Shown here: piece after piece, positions 35,694 through 46,972 of the stretch
How the letters are laid out: each line of letters begins with the position of its first letter
Position numbering within the stretch: the first letter of the stretch is position 1
Assembly: GCA_963855995.1 (NCBI GenBank)
Contig: OY979716.1
Span: 35,961,818-36,025,817 of the forward strand
Direction of reading: 5' to 3'
DNA: 64,000 nucleotides
Source: Muricea muricata
Taxonomy: Eukaryota > Cnidaria > Anthozoa > Malacalcyonacea > Plexauridae
Position numbers and translations under genes: made by a program
The notes under the pieces: generated by a model
What the model was told of the DNA's origin: nothing
The model's database searches: none
What the model saw: only the letters and a program-made list of their open reading frames with translations

Positions 35694-38509
35694 ATGCACA
35701 AGAGCAACATGGCGGATCAAGTGGAAAATTTTTTGTTCGATTTATCGGAAAGACACATTCATAATGACAATCTGAATATTATTGAATATTTAAAGCGTCG
35801 TTTGAACGATAGTTATACTGCTTTATGCATTATTGTCATGCATTGTATGGAACAAAATATTTGCCACGAAGTTATCGAGAAGCAACGAGAGACTCTTCAC
35901 AGACTGTCCACGAATGTTGAGCGATACAATGAACTTTGTGATTCCAATATCGAAGGCCGCGATGCTATGGAGATTTCATCAACTTTGACATTTTAAGAGG
36001 AACGCGGACACACACCTGGCAGACCCAGAATAAATGTTTGTCCTGACACTTTAGTGGATTCATTCAATATCCATAATTCCTGGAGTATTCTTGCGCGGCA
36101 AACTAGCGTGTCATATAAAACACTTCTGCGACGAAGACGCGAGTATGGGTATCAGGTCGCAAATACAGTTGGCCCTCGAAATACCTACACTGAAATTGGT
36201 AAAGAACAACTTTGCAACACTGTGTGAGAGATTTTGGGAATCATGTCTGACGCTGGAGAAACTTACGTCACTGGTGCACTGAGGAGTCCTGGGATCCATG
36301 TACAGAGGCGGCGTATCAGAAATGCAATCCAGACTGTAGATCCTATTAGTCGAGCTCTAAGACGTACTTTTGCTGTTGTGAGGCGTGTCTACAATGTTCG
36401 ATGCCCCAATGTTTTGTGGTAAGTTTGTATTGCACATTTAAATAATGTTCAAATCTGACTGACATAAGATATTGGAAACAGTGAACCTATTCCAAGCTTA
36501 CATTTATAATCCCCTTCCCCAAAAAGTTGTTTCCCAAGTATTTTTGATTTCAGTTCGTAGGTTAAATCCTGAATTATTTTTTTATTACAAAGGTTTTCTA
36601 GACTTTTGTGATATATACTAAAAATGTCTGTACCAGTGTAGGTAGTACCGATGTAAACTTGATGCGGTGGTGGGGATATTACTGCCTGAAAAAATAACGG
36701 CAGAAACTCTATTTTTCGAGCAAAGGCCCTTTGTCAAGAATTAGTGGCTTTTTGCTTCTTAATAGACCTATTGCCTAATAACTAAAATTTTAATCTAGAC
36801 AAGTCTAGATAAAAATTTTACCACAGCTTGAAAGAGTATCACAAAATTAGCAATATTCCAAAGTTTCGTTGCAAAGTGTTGTAAAATGTGGATAATATAG
36901 TCCTGTAAAGTTTGCCGTTTTTCAGTCATTTTTTGTTACGCACGAAAAATTGATACCTTTTTGCTGAAAAAGATATCAATTTTCTGTGCGTAAAATGTGT
37001 GATTATGTGAACAGAATTTTCCAGAACGAGGAGTGAAATTGCATTCAGGTTCAGGATTTCCATTGGAGATGGTCATTTCTGCATGGAAATTTCAGGGGTT
37101 GGGTCAGAAAAAATCCCTTCCTCAACTGGGTGGGCTGGTGCGGATATTACAGTCAAACCAGATGTTCTCTTGCGAGCAATATTGCGACGCAATGTTGCAA
37201 TATCGAGTTGCAAATTGCTCGGAGCAAATTGCAATCGCTTTGGACAAGCTGCCGGCGTACAGACGAGATAGCGTTTAGAATTTATTTGAAAAACTTAAAT
37301 AGGATTTTAGGAACTTAAATTTGGAACAAATTCACCTTTAATGTTGTAATGAAATTTGAAAAGTAGAGTAAATTTAAGAACAGCTTGTCAAAAGCTATTG
37401 CAATTTGCTCTGAGCAATTTGCAACTCAATATTGCAATATTGCATCGTAATAGTGCAATGTTGCTCGCAAGAGAACATCCGGTTTGACTGTAATTGGGGT
37501 AGCCCAATTACTGCACATCTTCGAATGAGGAATTCACTATTAATTCCGATCAATACTCTTGAGTGAACATGCTCGCATCTATATATGTTCATATGATCTA
37601 TGCTAACAGTTTTTAAGTAATTTTGTTAAGAATTTACATGTACAGTCCTTGCATGGAAATTAACAAAATTATTTTTAAAATCTCTTAAATCCAATCGGCA
37701 CATAGATGGCCACCACAAGCTAATTTGTGACGAGATTTGTCATCCACGGAGGTATTGATGGGTTTAGCAGGTGCATAGTCTTTCTCAGATGCTCAACCAA
37801 CAACAGAGCAGACACTGTGCTTTCATTATTTGAAGATGCGGTGAGAAATTTTGGTTTATCATCTAAGGTCAGATCAGACTATGGAAGAGAGAATTATGTT
37901 GTTGCAAGGTATGTTGGAAGAAGGTTGTTAGAACATCCTGCTCGGGGGCCAACAAAGGTAGCATGATCACAGGAAGGAGTGTGCATAACCAGCTCATTGA
38001 GCTATTATGTTTGGAAGTCAAAAAACTTGTTGTAAATTACTATAGAAACAATTTTTTATTACCTGGAGGAATAACAACTGTTCGATCCTCTAAATGAAAT
38101 ATCTATGTATGCATGACATTACATTTATTGCCCACACATTAACAAATCATTAGCTGAACTAATGAGCAGCTGGGACAACCATCCTATGAGAACCACATAT
38201 AGTCGGTCTCCTTTACAGCTTTGGCATTCTGGGTTCTGTGCTGCATGCAAATGCAGGCTATTAAGAAGTTCAAGGTGTTATTGATGATGCTAACAGAGAT
38301 TGGAATGATTATGGTATTGATGGGGATGGACCACTTTCAGAAACCAGTACAGATTACACCATTGAAGTGCCAGAAGTACAAATAAGTATTACTGAAGCCC
38401 AATTGAACCAACTCCAGGCATGGATTGATCCTTTGTCTAATGATGATAATCATGGTATAAATTTGTATGTTAATACATTAGAAGTTGTTAATAGAATTGT
38501 TCAATTGTA
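35694..38509 (+). pseudogene. Integrase-core (DDE, rve-like) gene, disrupted
   Basis: The first part (35694-36422) begins MADQVENFLFDLSERH with a helical N-terminus. It shifts frame near 35995-36040 and continues as SWSILARQTSVSYKTLLRRR, YTEIGKEQLCNTVREIL, GIHVQRRRIRNAI and VRRVYNVRCPNVLW. After about 1.26 kb (intron or insertion, containing a MITE) the catalytic core appears at 37690-37960: HIDGHHKLI (first Asp), [36 protein letters not shown] (second Asp). It continues in several frames as [30 protein letters not shown] and ends at 38509. The order matches a multi-copy metazoan protein family with a retroviral-type integrase core, possibly of transposon origin. Several frameshifts make it a pseudogene. 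Confidence 0.6.
37132..37505. mobile_element. Foldback MITE within the integrase-core pseudogene
   Basis: A 374 bp element with imperfect ends GGGCT...TACAGTCAAACC and GGTTTGACTGTA...AGCCC. Long arms follow (TGTTCTCTTGCGAGCAA and its inverse) with internal GCAATATTGC-type palindromes. No clear target duplication and no coding frame. Confidence 0.65.
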
Positions 38510-38855
38510 AAACATTTGTTTCTTTAATGTATAAATATCAATTTCTGAAATATCATTTACTGTACTATATACTATACAGAAGTAATTTTAATGTTATTAC
38601 GGTATGTGTAATTATGTCGATTGACTTAAAACAAAATTTTGAACTTTGTGTAAATGAACAGTTCCTCTTAAATGAACCAAACTTTCTCCAAACAATCAGG
38701 CATAAAATAAGCTAGCCTGCATTCAAGTGTTGAATGGGTTAATTAACAGTAACAAAACTATAAGACTAAATATAAACAATGTTTGTTGAAAATTAGTGCA
38801 TTGCTAGGTTTTTAACGAGCGTACCATACTGTAAAAGTTTTTCTTCTCTCATTTT
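38510..38855. other. No gene recognised
   Basis: AT-rich sequence between two gene pieces; the 76-codon frame at 38485-38715 is not supported. Confidence 0.4.
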
Positions 38856-38857
38856 TA

Positions 38858-39103
38858 ACAGCTTCCAAAGCCACATTTGCCACAGCAAATTGCTTTGTCC
38901 ATGAATGCTCTAAGCTGATCGAATTCTTTGTGGACAGTTGGTATTGATAAGACCATTGGACATATATTGGCTTCTGATAAAACCTTGGAAGGAAGTGCCT
39001 GTAGGAAAGCTGCCGTGAGTTTTGCTGATGTATCCATTGGCAGGGTAGGATGGGAAGTCCGGAAAAGCAGCAGATCTTTTATATCCTCTTCATCGCTATC
39101 ACC
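38858..39103 (-). CDS. Candidate exon of an unassigned gene
   Basis: After a possible acceptor (AATTATTTGTAG), the minus strand reads GDSDEEDIKDLLLFRTSHPT, LPMDTSAKLTAAFLQALPSK and CPMVLSIPTVHKEFDQLRAF, and ends ICCGKCGFGSC with a stop. The acidic start, good codon texture and Cys-rich end suggest real coding sequence, probably the last exon of a gene whose other exons are not visible. No family was recognised. Confidence 0.35.
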
Positions 39104-39119
39104 TACAAATAATTAAGCC

Positions 39120-39833
39120 AACATCATGTGAGAATAAATTAACATATTAACAAATATATACAGTACTCAATATTCTAGAACATTGTGAAACTAGTTTTTC
39201 ATATCTCTTGGGATGGTTCTGAAATATACAGTACTGCAGTATTACTTCGAGAATTAGTCCCTTACAAAATCTCCATGATTATGTTTCAAGTTTACACGTG
39301 GTTTCAAGTGAATCACAAGCAGATTTGGGTTTAATTTGGAACAGACTATTGCAGAATTCTTATAACAGGTTTTCCATGAATAAACCTCAAATATCATGTG
39401 AAAGTGGTCCATCCTTATCAATAGAGGGTCTGAAATTTAAATCTTTTTTCGTATCCAAATGAGATATTAGGATGCAAAGTCCTAGTATCCCCCTGACAGT
39501 ATCCCACTTCTGGATGTAATAACTAAGTTTCCTTAATGCTCTGTAAGAAATTACAACAAAAAACAGGAGACTTGGCAGTCAACGACTAAACAATTTATGC
39601 ACCAAAATGAACAAAATCCTTCAACAAACTACTACTGTATATGCTATATGCTAGTCCTCAATGAGGAAACGCTGGTGGCAAAATCATAGTAATTAAAAGC
39701 TAACAGGAGACTGTGAGACTGGTCAGAGGTGCTTAACATTTTCCTAATGTTTAAAGTTTTCTTTCACAGTTCGGGATCCCAGACCAAACTTTAGTGTTGA
39801 TATCAGGATAGTGCAAATTTCAGACCCCGATCA
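39120..39833. other. No gene recognised
   Basis: Intergenic sequence left of the ISL2EU-like transposon. Nothing supported. Confidence 0.4.
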
Positions 39834-40676
39834 ATGGGCCAATTGCGGAATTGCAAAGCATCATGGTAGTTTAGTTACCGAACAGAATTTTGCCAAACAT
39901 GGCGACCGAATTTTTCAAGCATGGGGAGCTTCATTAATTCAAATTTATGGAAAATACAAATCATTGTTCAACTCAATTTAAATTTTCAAGAAATCTGTAC
40001 GTTTTGTTCTATATTTGTGCGAAGTTTTTGGTTTATACAAGCTACTGATTCTTAAATATTCAACATACCGTACGGGATTCTCGAAATGAGGAATGACCAA
40101 TTTTCGAAGGAGTCAGGCACAAATTTTGCTGTTTTTCATAGCATAAAGGTGAGTACCTGGTTAAATTACTTCTAGGATAATAGGAACTTTATGGATCATC
40201 GTTTGCATAAAGAAACACAGCGATCGCGTGGTTTTTAGCGGCTTGAGAAGCGACGTTGCCTGTATACTTGATCGGTCTAAAACAACACATCCTTGATCAA
40301 ACGTTCTTTTCACAAACCGAAACATTGAGGCTGTTTTGCCGCGAAATGTTTATATCTCAACACAAGCTTTGTTGTTCAAAATATTTTCACTGTTGTCAAA
40401 AGCACTTTTAAGGACTATTTACTGTTCTTGGCAAGTTAAAATTTCCACAAAAATGTGAACAGATACTGTTCCTTCGGCGAATATTTTTTCCAACGTTTTG
40501 GAAATGTATTTTTTGTAAACAAATGGACAATACAAGACAAGAAGACCATAGTTTGAAGACAATTAGGTGGACAAAAAACCTCAATGTCATCCCCCCTTTT
40601 ACGCATGAGCTGCTGAAAGAACATTTGATAACCAACACCTCAAGTAAAATAAACAATGGGCAACCAAATAATTTCA

Positions 40677-41043
40677 TTTCGAACTTCCCAACCAACTTCA
40701 TTTCGAAGCCAGTCAGCTACATACTCAGCATACAAAAATCATAACACTGCTAAGGGACTATTGGGCATTTCCCCAGCAGGTTATCCTACATTTGTGTCAG
40801 AGCTTTATGCGGGGTGTTCTAGTGGTAAACAGATTACCAAAGATTGTGGTATTCTAAATTTACTTGAGTCTGGACATCAAGTTATGGCAGACAGGGGGTT
40901 TGATATAGAAAATGAGATGCCTCCTGGTGTTGGGCTAAATATACCACCGTTCTTGGATGGTGCACCACAATTATCACTTCAGGATGAAGTTAAAACAAGG
41001 AAGATAGCATCACTCAGGGTACATGTGGAAAGAGCGATACAAT
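40677..41043 (+). pseudogene. DDE transposase, C-terminal part only
   Basis: The frame shows TSFRSQSATYSAYKNHNTAK, LLGISPAGYPTFVSELYAG, KQITKDCGIL, HQVMADRGFDIE (second catalytic Asp), VGLNIPPFL and IASLRVHVERAIQ (catalytic Glu). This is the second half of a DDE_Tnp_4-type transposase. The N-terminal region with any THAP finger and the first Asp is missing: homology starts right after the left terminal repeat ends. The frame stops at 41043. Confidence 0.75.
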
Positions 41044-41203
41044 GAATAAAAAGTTACAAAATACTAAGTAATGTTTCCCATTAAAAATGTCATCAGAACT
41101 CAATAAAATTTGGGTAGTTTGTTCCTACCTCACATTGTTTTATCCCCCCTTAATCAATGCAAATAGTGAAATAGAAAGTAACACTTAATTTTTTGTATTT
41201 TTA

Positions 41204-42830
41204 CTGTTTTGTTAATTCTGGATACATGTATGTAAAATAGAATGAAGTTAATTCTGGCAGCATTGTTTTATACCATAATTCAGTGTTGAAGTAAATTCTT
41301 TCACTAAATGTTTCTTGCTTAGTATATACTATAAAGTCTGCCCACTTCACTTTGCATGCTGCCATCAGGCCTTGAACCTGGAAGTAGCTGTTATGATTAT
41401 GCTTTAAAGTGGGTTTGCTCTGTTTGTTGCTTGGTGCAGCTAGGAAAAAGATGGATCCTGACATGCTTCAGAAATTCTCATGTCTTTCTTAGATGATGGG
41501 AACTTAACTTCACCTAACCACAATAACATTTCTTCATCAGGGTCATGTAGCAGGCAGTCTGGTATGGCTCCAAGCCAAGGAGTTTCAGTGTTTATAAATA
41601 ATCTACACTGTGTACAAGCAGCCACAGATCTTTCATCAGATTTTAACTGCTCCAAATATTTTGCTATAGCGACTTGCTCATTAGTTTTACCCCACAAATA
41701 TGATTCTGGTGTCTTGGACTGACTTGTTGCTGGGGAAAGCATTTTTTGTAAGTGGGATTTTAGAAATATATTTTTCTTTCGTTTAATAACTGAACCAAAA
41801 TTGGAGGCGGTTAAACGGGCCCTCCTTTCTCCAACCCAAAGTGTACAATCTGATTGGCCTCTTGTATTACGTTCTAACTCAACCATCTGTTCTCTTGTAG
41901 TGTATAGATAGTTTTGAACAAATGGTGCATAATCTTGAGATGGTAGGTGCTTGCATACTTCAGAGAAGTCTGGAACTCTGATTTTATTTAGTACTGATTC
42001 TCTAATATTGTTATTGTAAAGTTGAGAAACATTGTTATTGTAAAGTTGGGAAACATTTGCATCAATAAAAACTCTCTTTGAAGGTAGACCTTCCAAATAC
42101 TCATTGTAATCCCATGGTTGATGCTGATTAGATTTTAAAAGGCCTTGAAAATAATGACATGAGTTTGTTGATTTTAAACCATCTTCTAATTTCTTCAAAT
42201 CGAATTCAGTAACTTTTTTTACCAAATGCAGGTGACGGATTTTTGTATTGTGGTTGATATATTTTTTCCTCTTTGCAAGTTGCTTTCGTAAATTTTACCT
42301 GCTCAAAAAAAATATGCTGTTTCAAGTTTATCATTTGGTCGTACATGCCATTGCTGAAGTAGCTAGGTGCATGTTAAGTCATCAGGTACTTCAGTCAGTT
42401 CAAGCTGTATGTAGTCTAAAAGTTAAAACAGCAATGCTGCTACATGCTTACAACAACCTCCTTGTCCAGCAGGGCATAAACAGCTTGCATGAGATACTTT
42501 GCCGGTATCTTGATGTAAGTGTACATAAACAACATACTGAGTCTTTTTCATGGATGCATGGACATTGCACTTTACTAAGAAAAACTTTTCTTTGCCTTTC
42601 ATGATATTTGCCTTGACTAAGACATGAATTACCATTTTGTTTTTAAATAACTGATAACCTTCCTTTTTGTGTTTGTGTGCATTATTTGGTTGCCCATTGT
42701 TTATTTTAATTGAGGTGTTGGTTATTAAATGCTCTTTCAGCAGCTCATGCGTAAAAGGGGGGGTGACATTGAGGTTTTTTGTCCACCCAATTGTCTTCAA
42801 ACTATGGTCTTCTTGTCTTGTATTGTCCAT
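41204..42830 (-). pseudogene. SWIM zinc finger-YqaJ nuclease protein, broken
   Basis: Starts MDNTRQEDHSLKTIGW in the right terminal repeat. The SWIM finger is at the end of the first frame: CLCPAGQGGCCKHVAALLF (C-x-C-xn-C-x-H). A stop follows at about 42421, another near 42365, and frameshifts in T and A runs near 42300 and 42215. The YqaJ (PD-(D/E)XK-type exonuclease) domain follows: GERRARLTASNFGSVIKR, YLWGKTNEQVAIAKYLEQL, PWLGAIPDCLL (acidic site), WLGEVKFP (E-x-K), then after another shift near 41460 KHNHNSYFQVQGLMAACKV, ERIYFNTELWYKTMLPEL and a stop at 41204. SWIM plus YqaJ occurs in multi-copy proteins of cnidarians and sponges. This copy is dead. Confidence 0.8.
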
Positions 42831-43550
42831 TTGTTTACAAAAAATACATTTCCAAAACGTTGGAAAAAATATTCGCCGAAGGAACAGTATCTGTTCACAT
42901 TTTTGTGGAAATTTTAACTTGCCAAGAACAGTAAATAGTCCTTAAAAGTGCTTTTGACAACAGTGAAAATATTTTGAACAACAAAGCTTGTGTTGAGATA
43001 TAAACATTTCGCGGCAAAACAGCCTCAATGTTTTGGTTTGTGAAAAGAACGTTTGATCAAGGATGTGTTGTTTTAGACCGATCAAGTATACAAGCAACGT
43101 CGCTTCTCAAGCCGCTAAAAACCACGCGATCGCTGTGTTTCTTTATGCAAGCGATGAACCATAAAGTTCCTATTATCCTAGAAGTAATTTAACCAGGTAC
43201 TCACCTTTATGCTATGAAAAACTGCAAAATTTGTGCCTGACTCCTTCGAAAATTGGTCATTCCTCATTTCGAGAATCTTGTACGGCATGTTGAATATTTA
43301 AGAATCAGTAGCTTGTATAAACCAAAAACTTCGCACAAATATAGAACAAGACGTACAGATTTCTTGAAAATTTAAATTGAATTGAACAATGATTTGTATT
43401 TTCCATAAATTTGAATCAATGAAGCTCCCCGTGCTTGAAAAAATTCGGTCGCCATGTTTGGCAAAATTCTGTTCGGTAACTAAACTACCATGATGCTTTG
43501 CAATTCCGCAATTGGCCCATACCATAATCATTTCTATCTCATTAAACTGG

Positions 43551-44161
43551 CATGTACTAAAACCCGAAAAAGCCAGAACGAAACCACTGGAATAAAACGA
43601 CCAGAACCACCGTAACAAGAATCGGAAACAATCGGAAACCACCTAAACCAAAATCGGAATTTGACCAGTCTCGTAAACATCACACAAGTCATAACAAAGA
43701 ATAAAGGGCATAGTTAGGTCTCATAAAGACACACATCTAAAATAAACATCTAAAATTAGCTACTATATCATGGATTTTACTTGTAAATGAGCACGAGAAA
43801 AAGCACACTGTACACAGTTCGCTTTTCGCGTCTCTAATTCTCTATAGGTCTTTGCATTTAGAATCTACAAAGCAATTATACGGCCCAGTTTTCACCTGAT
43901 TGAATTTAAACAATGTGTACTGTTTTCATGCAAATTTAACAAGCAAGTAGCTTAGTGTTTTGTTTAGCTCTTCCATGTTTTCCATATTAACGATAACTTA
44001 AAATCGCACGGGAAATACATAATGTGGTAACACGTGCTATGTTGCTTGGTATAATATAAAAGGAGAGAAGATCTGGGAGTTCGATTCGTTCCGGTTGTTT
44101 CCGAGTCTTGTTCCGATGGTTCCGGTCGTTTCGTTCCGGTTGTTTCAGGTTTTAGTACATG
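43551..44161. mobile_element. MITE-like inverted-repeat element, about 610 bp
   Basis: Ends CATGTACTAAAACC and GGTTTTAGTACATG are inverted. The next about 90 bp of each end are rich in TTCCGGTCGTTTC/CGAAACCAC-type words and are also inverted relative to one another. No coding frame and no clear target duplication. It begins 33 bp from the ISL2EU-like element. Confidence 0.55.
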
Positions 44162-44324
44162 AACATTAAACTACATATAATAGATGAGAGTTTCCATAGT
44201 GCCAATACCGTGCCACTACCATATTCTCTACACAAGATACTGTTATTCCTTAAAATGAAAAAGGCACTGGAAAAGTATTTGGGAAGAAAATAAAGTGTAA
44301 CCTACCACCTCTGGCACCTAATTC

Positions 44325-44690
44325 ACCAACATATTTCTCAGAGTATGCTCGTACTTCACGGTTCACTTCAGTATCACCCATTACATACATGATTCGGGAG
44401 GCCAGCGTTGTTTAATCAACTTGCTTCTGGGAAAAACTTCTTCGGGCAATTCGGGCCACTTTGAGAGAAGGTCTAATACTGTATTCCCCAAAACTTTTAC
44501 ACTTCGTAGACCTTTCCTGATATCATCAAGTAGTGCAACTCTTTTTGTGACCACTTCATATCACAAACAACAGTCATAAGCTAAGGCTCTTTTTTCTTCA
44601 TTTATGCTTATGTGTGGAAAACCAGCACACATAAGAAGCTCAGTTATGTCAAGTTGGCTGCCTGGTGAAGTGAATTGACCACTCTAAAAA
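44325..44690 (-). pseudogene. Gene fragment of unassigned family, broken
   Basis: Minus-strand translation gives SQLDITELLMCAGFPHISIN, EEKRALAYDCCL, a stop, then YEVVTKRVALLDDIRKGLRS, VKVLGNTVLDLLSKWPELPE and EVFPRSKLI. Long conserved-looking helical text interrupted by one stop suggests an old coding exon. The pattern is reminiscent of the region upstream of HECT domains in multi-copy invertebrate genes, but this is recollection only. The HECT exon at 57990 is on the same strand 13 kb away. Confidence 0.35.
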
Positions 44691-44694
44691 CAGT

Positions 44695-45025
44695 TGTGCT
44701 TAATAACACACCAAGGTGTGCAGAATAGCACACAAAGGTGTGTAATGTTAATGCACCTTTTTACTTATAATCAGAAAACACACCATGGTGTGTAGGAAAA
44801 CACACCAAGGTGTGCTGGAAAACACATCAATATGTGTAAGAAAACGCACCAAGATGTGTACAAAAACACACCGTATTTTTACACACCTTTTATTACACAC
44901 CTTTGAAAAATACAAGCTGTGTTAGGAAACACACCTTTTTGATGAAAACACACCATGGTGTGTTTTGGAACACACCATGCACAAGTTTGAAAAACACTGC
45001 TTGGTGTGTTAGAAAGCACACCTTG
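44695..45025. repeat. Array of CACACC/GGTGTG palindromes, copy 1
   Basis: About fifteen CACACC or GGTGTG words in alternating orientation, many joined as CACACCAAGGTGTG or CACACCATGGTGTG. The same motif family recurs at 57095-57520. No coding frame. Confidence 0.8.
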
Positions 45026-45407
45026 TTTTTGGTATGTTACGAAGCAAAAGTATGAAGAATTTCATATGGTAAAAGTATGAAGAATTTCATATTAACATGG
45101 TGTTAACTTCAGTTTATCCGTCCTAACATGGCGACTCAGAATATCGAGCTTATAGTCTTATATATTTAAATCTTGATGTGTTAAAAATATTAGCCAAAAT
45201 ATGATTAAATCTCTCACAACACATCAAATCTATGCCGCCCGGTTGTCCAGTAGCAGTTAGATAAGAATGTTATGTATTTATTTTTTCCTTACCCGATAAA
45301 AATGTAAACTATTTCATTTTTCGTTCTGCGGGCAAGTAGGTTTTTATCCAGTTGTTTCTAGAGATCAGTGGTAGTAGTACGCGCGCAAAGCTTCTTCAAA
45401 GAGTCTT

Positions 45408-45530
45408 CACACTTGGACCAAAGAGTAGAGACTACAAAGAGGGACCACTTCAGTCAAAAAAGCGTAAGGTGCTGTCGTCATGACTCGTCATGGGCGCCAT
45501 GTTCCTAGCCAGTGCCCTAAACAGCTAAGA
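45408..45530 (+). repeat. Module shared with the 2.97 kb palindrome
   Basis: CAAAGAGTAGAGACTACA through GTAAGGTGCTGTCGT to GCCATGTTCCTAGCCAGTGC recurs at 47240-47345 (same orientation) and 47520-47630 (inverse). Three copies lie within 2.3 kb, linking this flank to the palindrome. Confidence 0.7.
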
Positions 45531-45953
45531 AACTGTGTTTGAAAACGGTATTTAAAGTACTACCTAAACGTGTTTAATAAATATAAGAATTAATGACGTC
45601 ATGGTACGTTAACTCGATATGATCTAACGCTAACCCAGAAGTCGGTGCAGCGTTCATGGGGGATACCGCTGGCACACACAAGCCGCGTGAGCCGACCTAA
45701 ACACGGCGTTTAAACTCAATTTCTAGCGAAATGTGTCAACAAAACACGCATTTTAACATGTCTGCTAGAACATCTAAACCCCAAGAAGGTTTTACGTGCA
45801 ACGATTCTCATCCAAAATGTTTTAAAACGACAAATTCCACCGCGAAACTTTAACGAGGAGCGATGTTTTGCGGTGAAGTTTTGAGAGCGTGTTTCCGTCA
45901 TTCTGTTGTGTTCCTACTTTTAAGGAAATTTAAAAATTCCTACACAAGAATCA
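45524..45953 (+). repeat. 430 bp repeat, uninterrupted copy
   Basis: Almost identical to 50875-50989 joined to 52743-53061. Both encode, by chance or not, the same 61-codon minus-strand frame (MTETRSQNFTAKHRSSLKF...). This copy serves as the empty site for the 1.74 kb transposon inserted in the other. Confidence 0.85.
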
Positions 45954-46916
45954 ACATAATGGTATAATCCTCTGAGAATGGGGATCATAAAGTAGATACA
46001 GTTAGACCTTTCCATTGGTCATTTAATGTATTTCTTGCTTTGTTTGACTAAGGGTAATGTACTTAGTAACTGCTTATAGAATATTGTTTGCTTGTAGGAC
46101 AACATCCTGCAACGTGAATCATGATTTCAACTTGCGGACACTTGATGTTGCATGGAGTTCAAATATTCTAGGTCAAAATGTTTCTGTTCTTCTCCGTTTC
46201 TGCAGCAGAACTATTTAGTAGCCCCCTTACCGACATACAGCTAAAACCAAGCGTAGTAACATCTCTGACAGACAAGTAACTACAAAAATTGCCATGATGG
46301 CGGCCGCGCGAGTCTAGCACTTTCCACCGTTGTTTTCGTCCATTTCAACATTAAAACATTATCTTTTTGCGACCCTTTGTCAATCTTAGTTACGTTTTTT
46401 AACCCATGTTTATGTTTAGGGCTAAATATTGCTTAAAATTTCCTTAGGGAGACTTCGATTGAGAGAGATTGTTATGATGTATAATCATTCCTCACACATC
46501 GCCATTATACAAATTTCAGCAAAACACGCTTTGCGTATTTCAGGGGCATAAGTCGAGGAAAATATATGCATATTTCAGGAGGGGGGGTTCTATTGTACTA
46601 TTGGGGGGGGGGGGGGGGTTTACGAAAACATTGTGTATTCAGGATGAATAAACCCCGTAGCAACCAAAGTAAACAAAGTGAACACAAACCGTTGCTATGT
46701 TGAATTTTAGGTTATTTTCTCAAATAAACAGATATTTTCGCGAAAATAGCTAAGATATCTAACAAAAAACACTAGAAAGTGAAAATATAATGGTTTATGG
46801 AAGAAATAATGAAAAAAACATTATGTTCCCGAAATTTTAGGGTAAACTACCAGGCTCGAATCCCGTCGATGACAATTTTATACAAAGTTTTTTTTTCTAA
46901 GTTTTTTTCTTTATAG

Positions 46917-46972
46917 TTAGGGTCAGGGTTAGGGTTAGGGTTAGGGTTAGGGTTAGGGTTAGGGTTAGGGTT
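46917..46972 (+). repeat. Telomere-like (TTAGGG)n tract, left arm
   Basis: About nine TTAGGG units with one TCAGGG. It is mirrored by (CCCTAA)n at 47886-47940 in the right arm. It is interstitial and inside the palindrome. Confidence 0.9.

Larger units (their letters stand above)
39836..43518. mobile_element. ISL2EU-like DNA transposon with 837 bp terminal inverted repeats
   Basis: The ends read GGGCCAATTGCGGAATTG and its inverse and are flanked by AT on both sides, a 2 bp target duplication. The terminal repeats (39836-40672, 42682-43518) are equal in length and nearly identical. Inside are a 5'-truncated DDE transposase on the plus strand and a broken SWIM-YqaJ gene on the minus strand. 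A DDE transposase paired with a YqaJ nuclease and a 2 bp duplication is, as I recall, characteristic of the ISL2EU (IS4EU) superfamily. The right terminal repeat includes the first 49 codons of the SWIM gene and the left one has the same codons, which then run into noncoding sequence. Confidence 0.75.

Noticed and set aside
45716-45901. 61-codon frame identical at 52823-53008
   Set aside because: Identity reflects a very recent DNA duplication of the whole repeat, not coding selection; no motif and no promoter or splice context.
46845-46880. tRNA B-box-like sequence GGCTCGAATCCCG
   Set aside because: No A box at the right distance and no cloverleaf could be drawn; it also occurs mirrored in the palindrome. 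An A-box-like TAGTGGTTAAGG near 50855 (minus strand) lacks a B box, so no SINE or tRNA is called.
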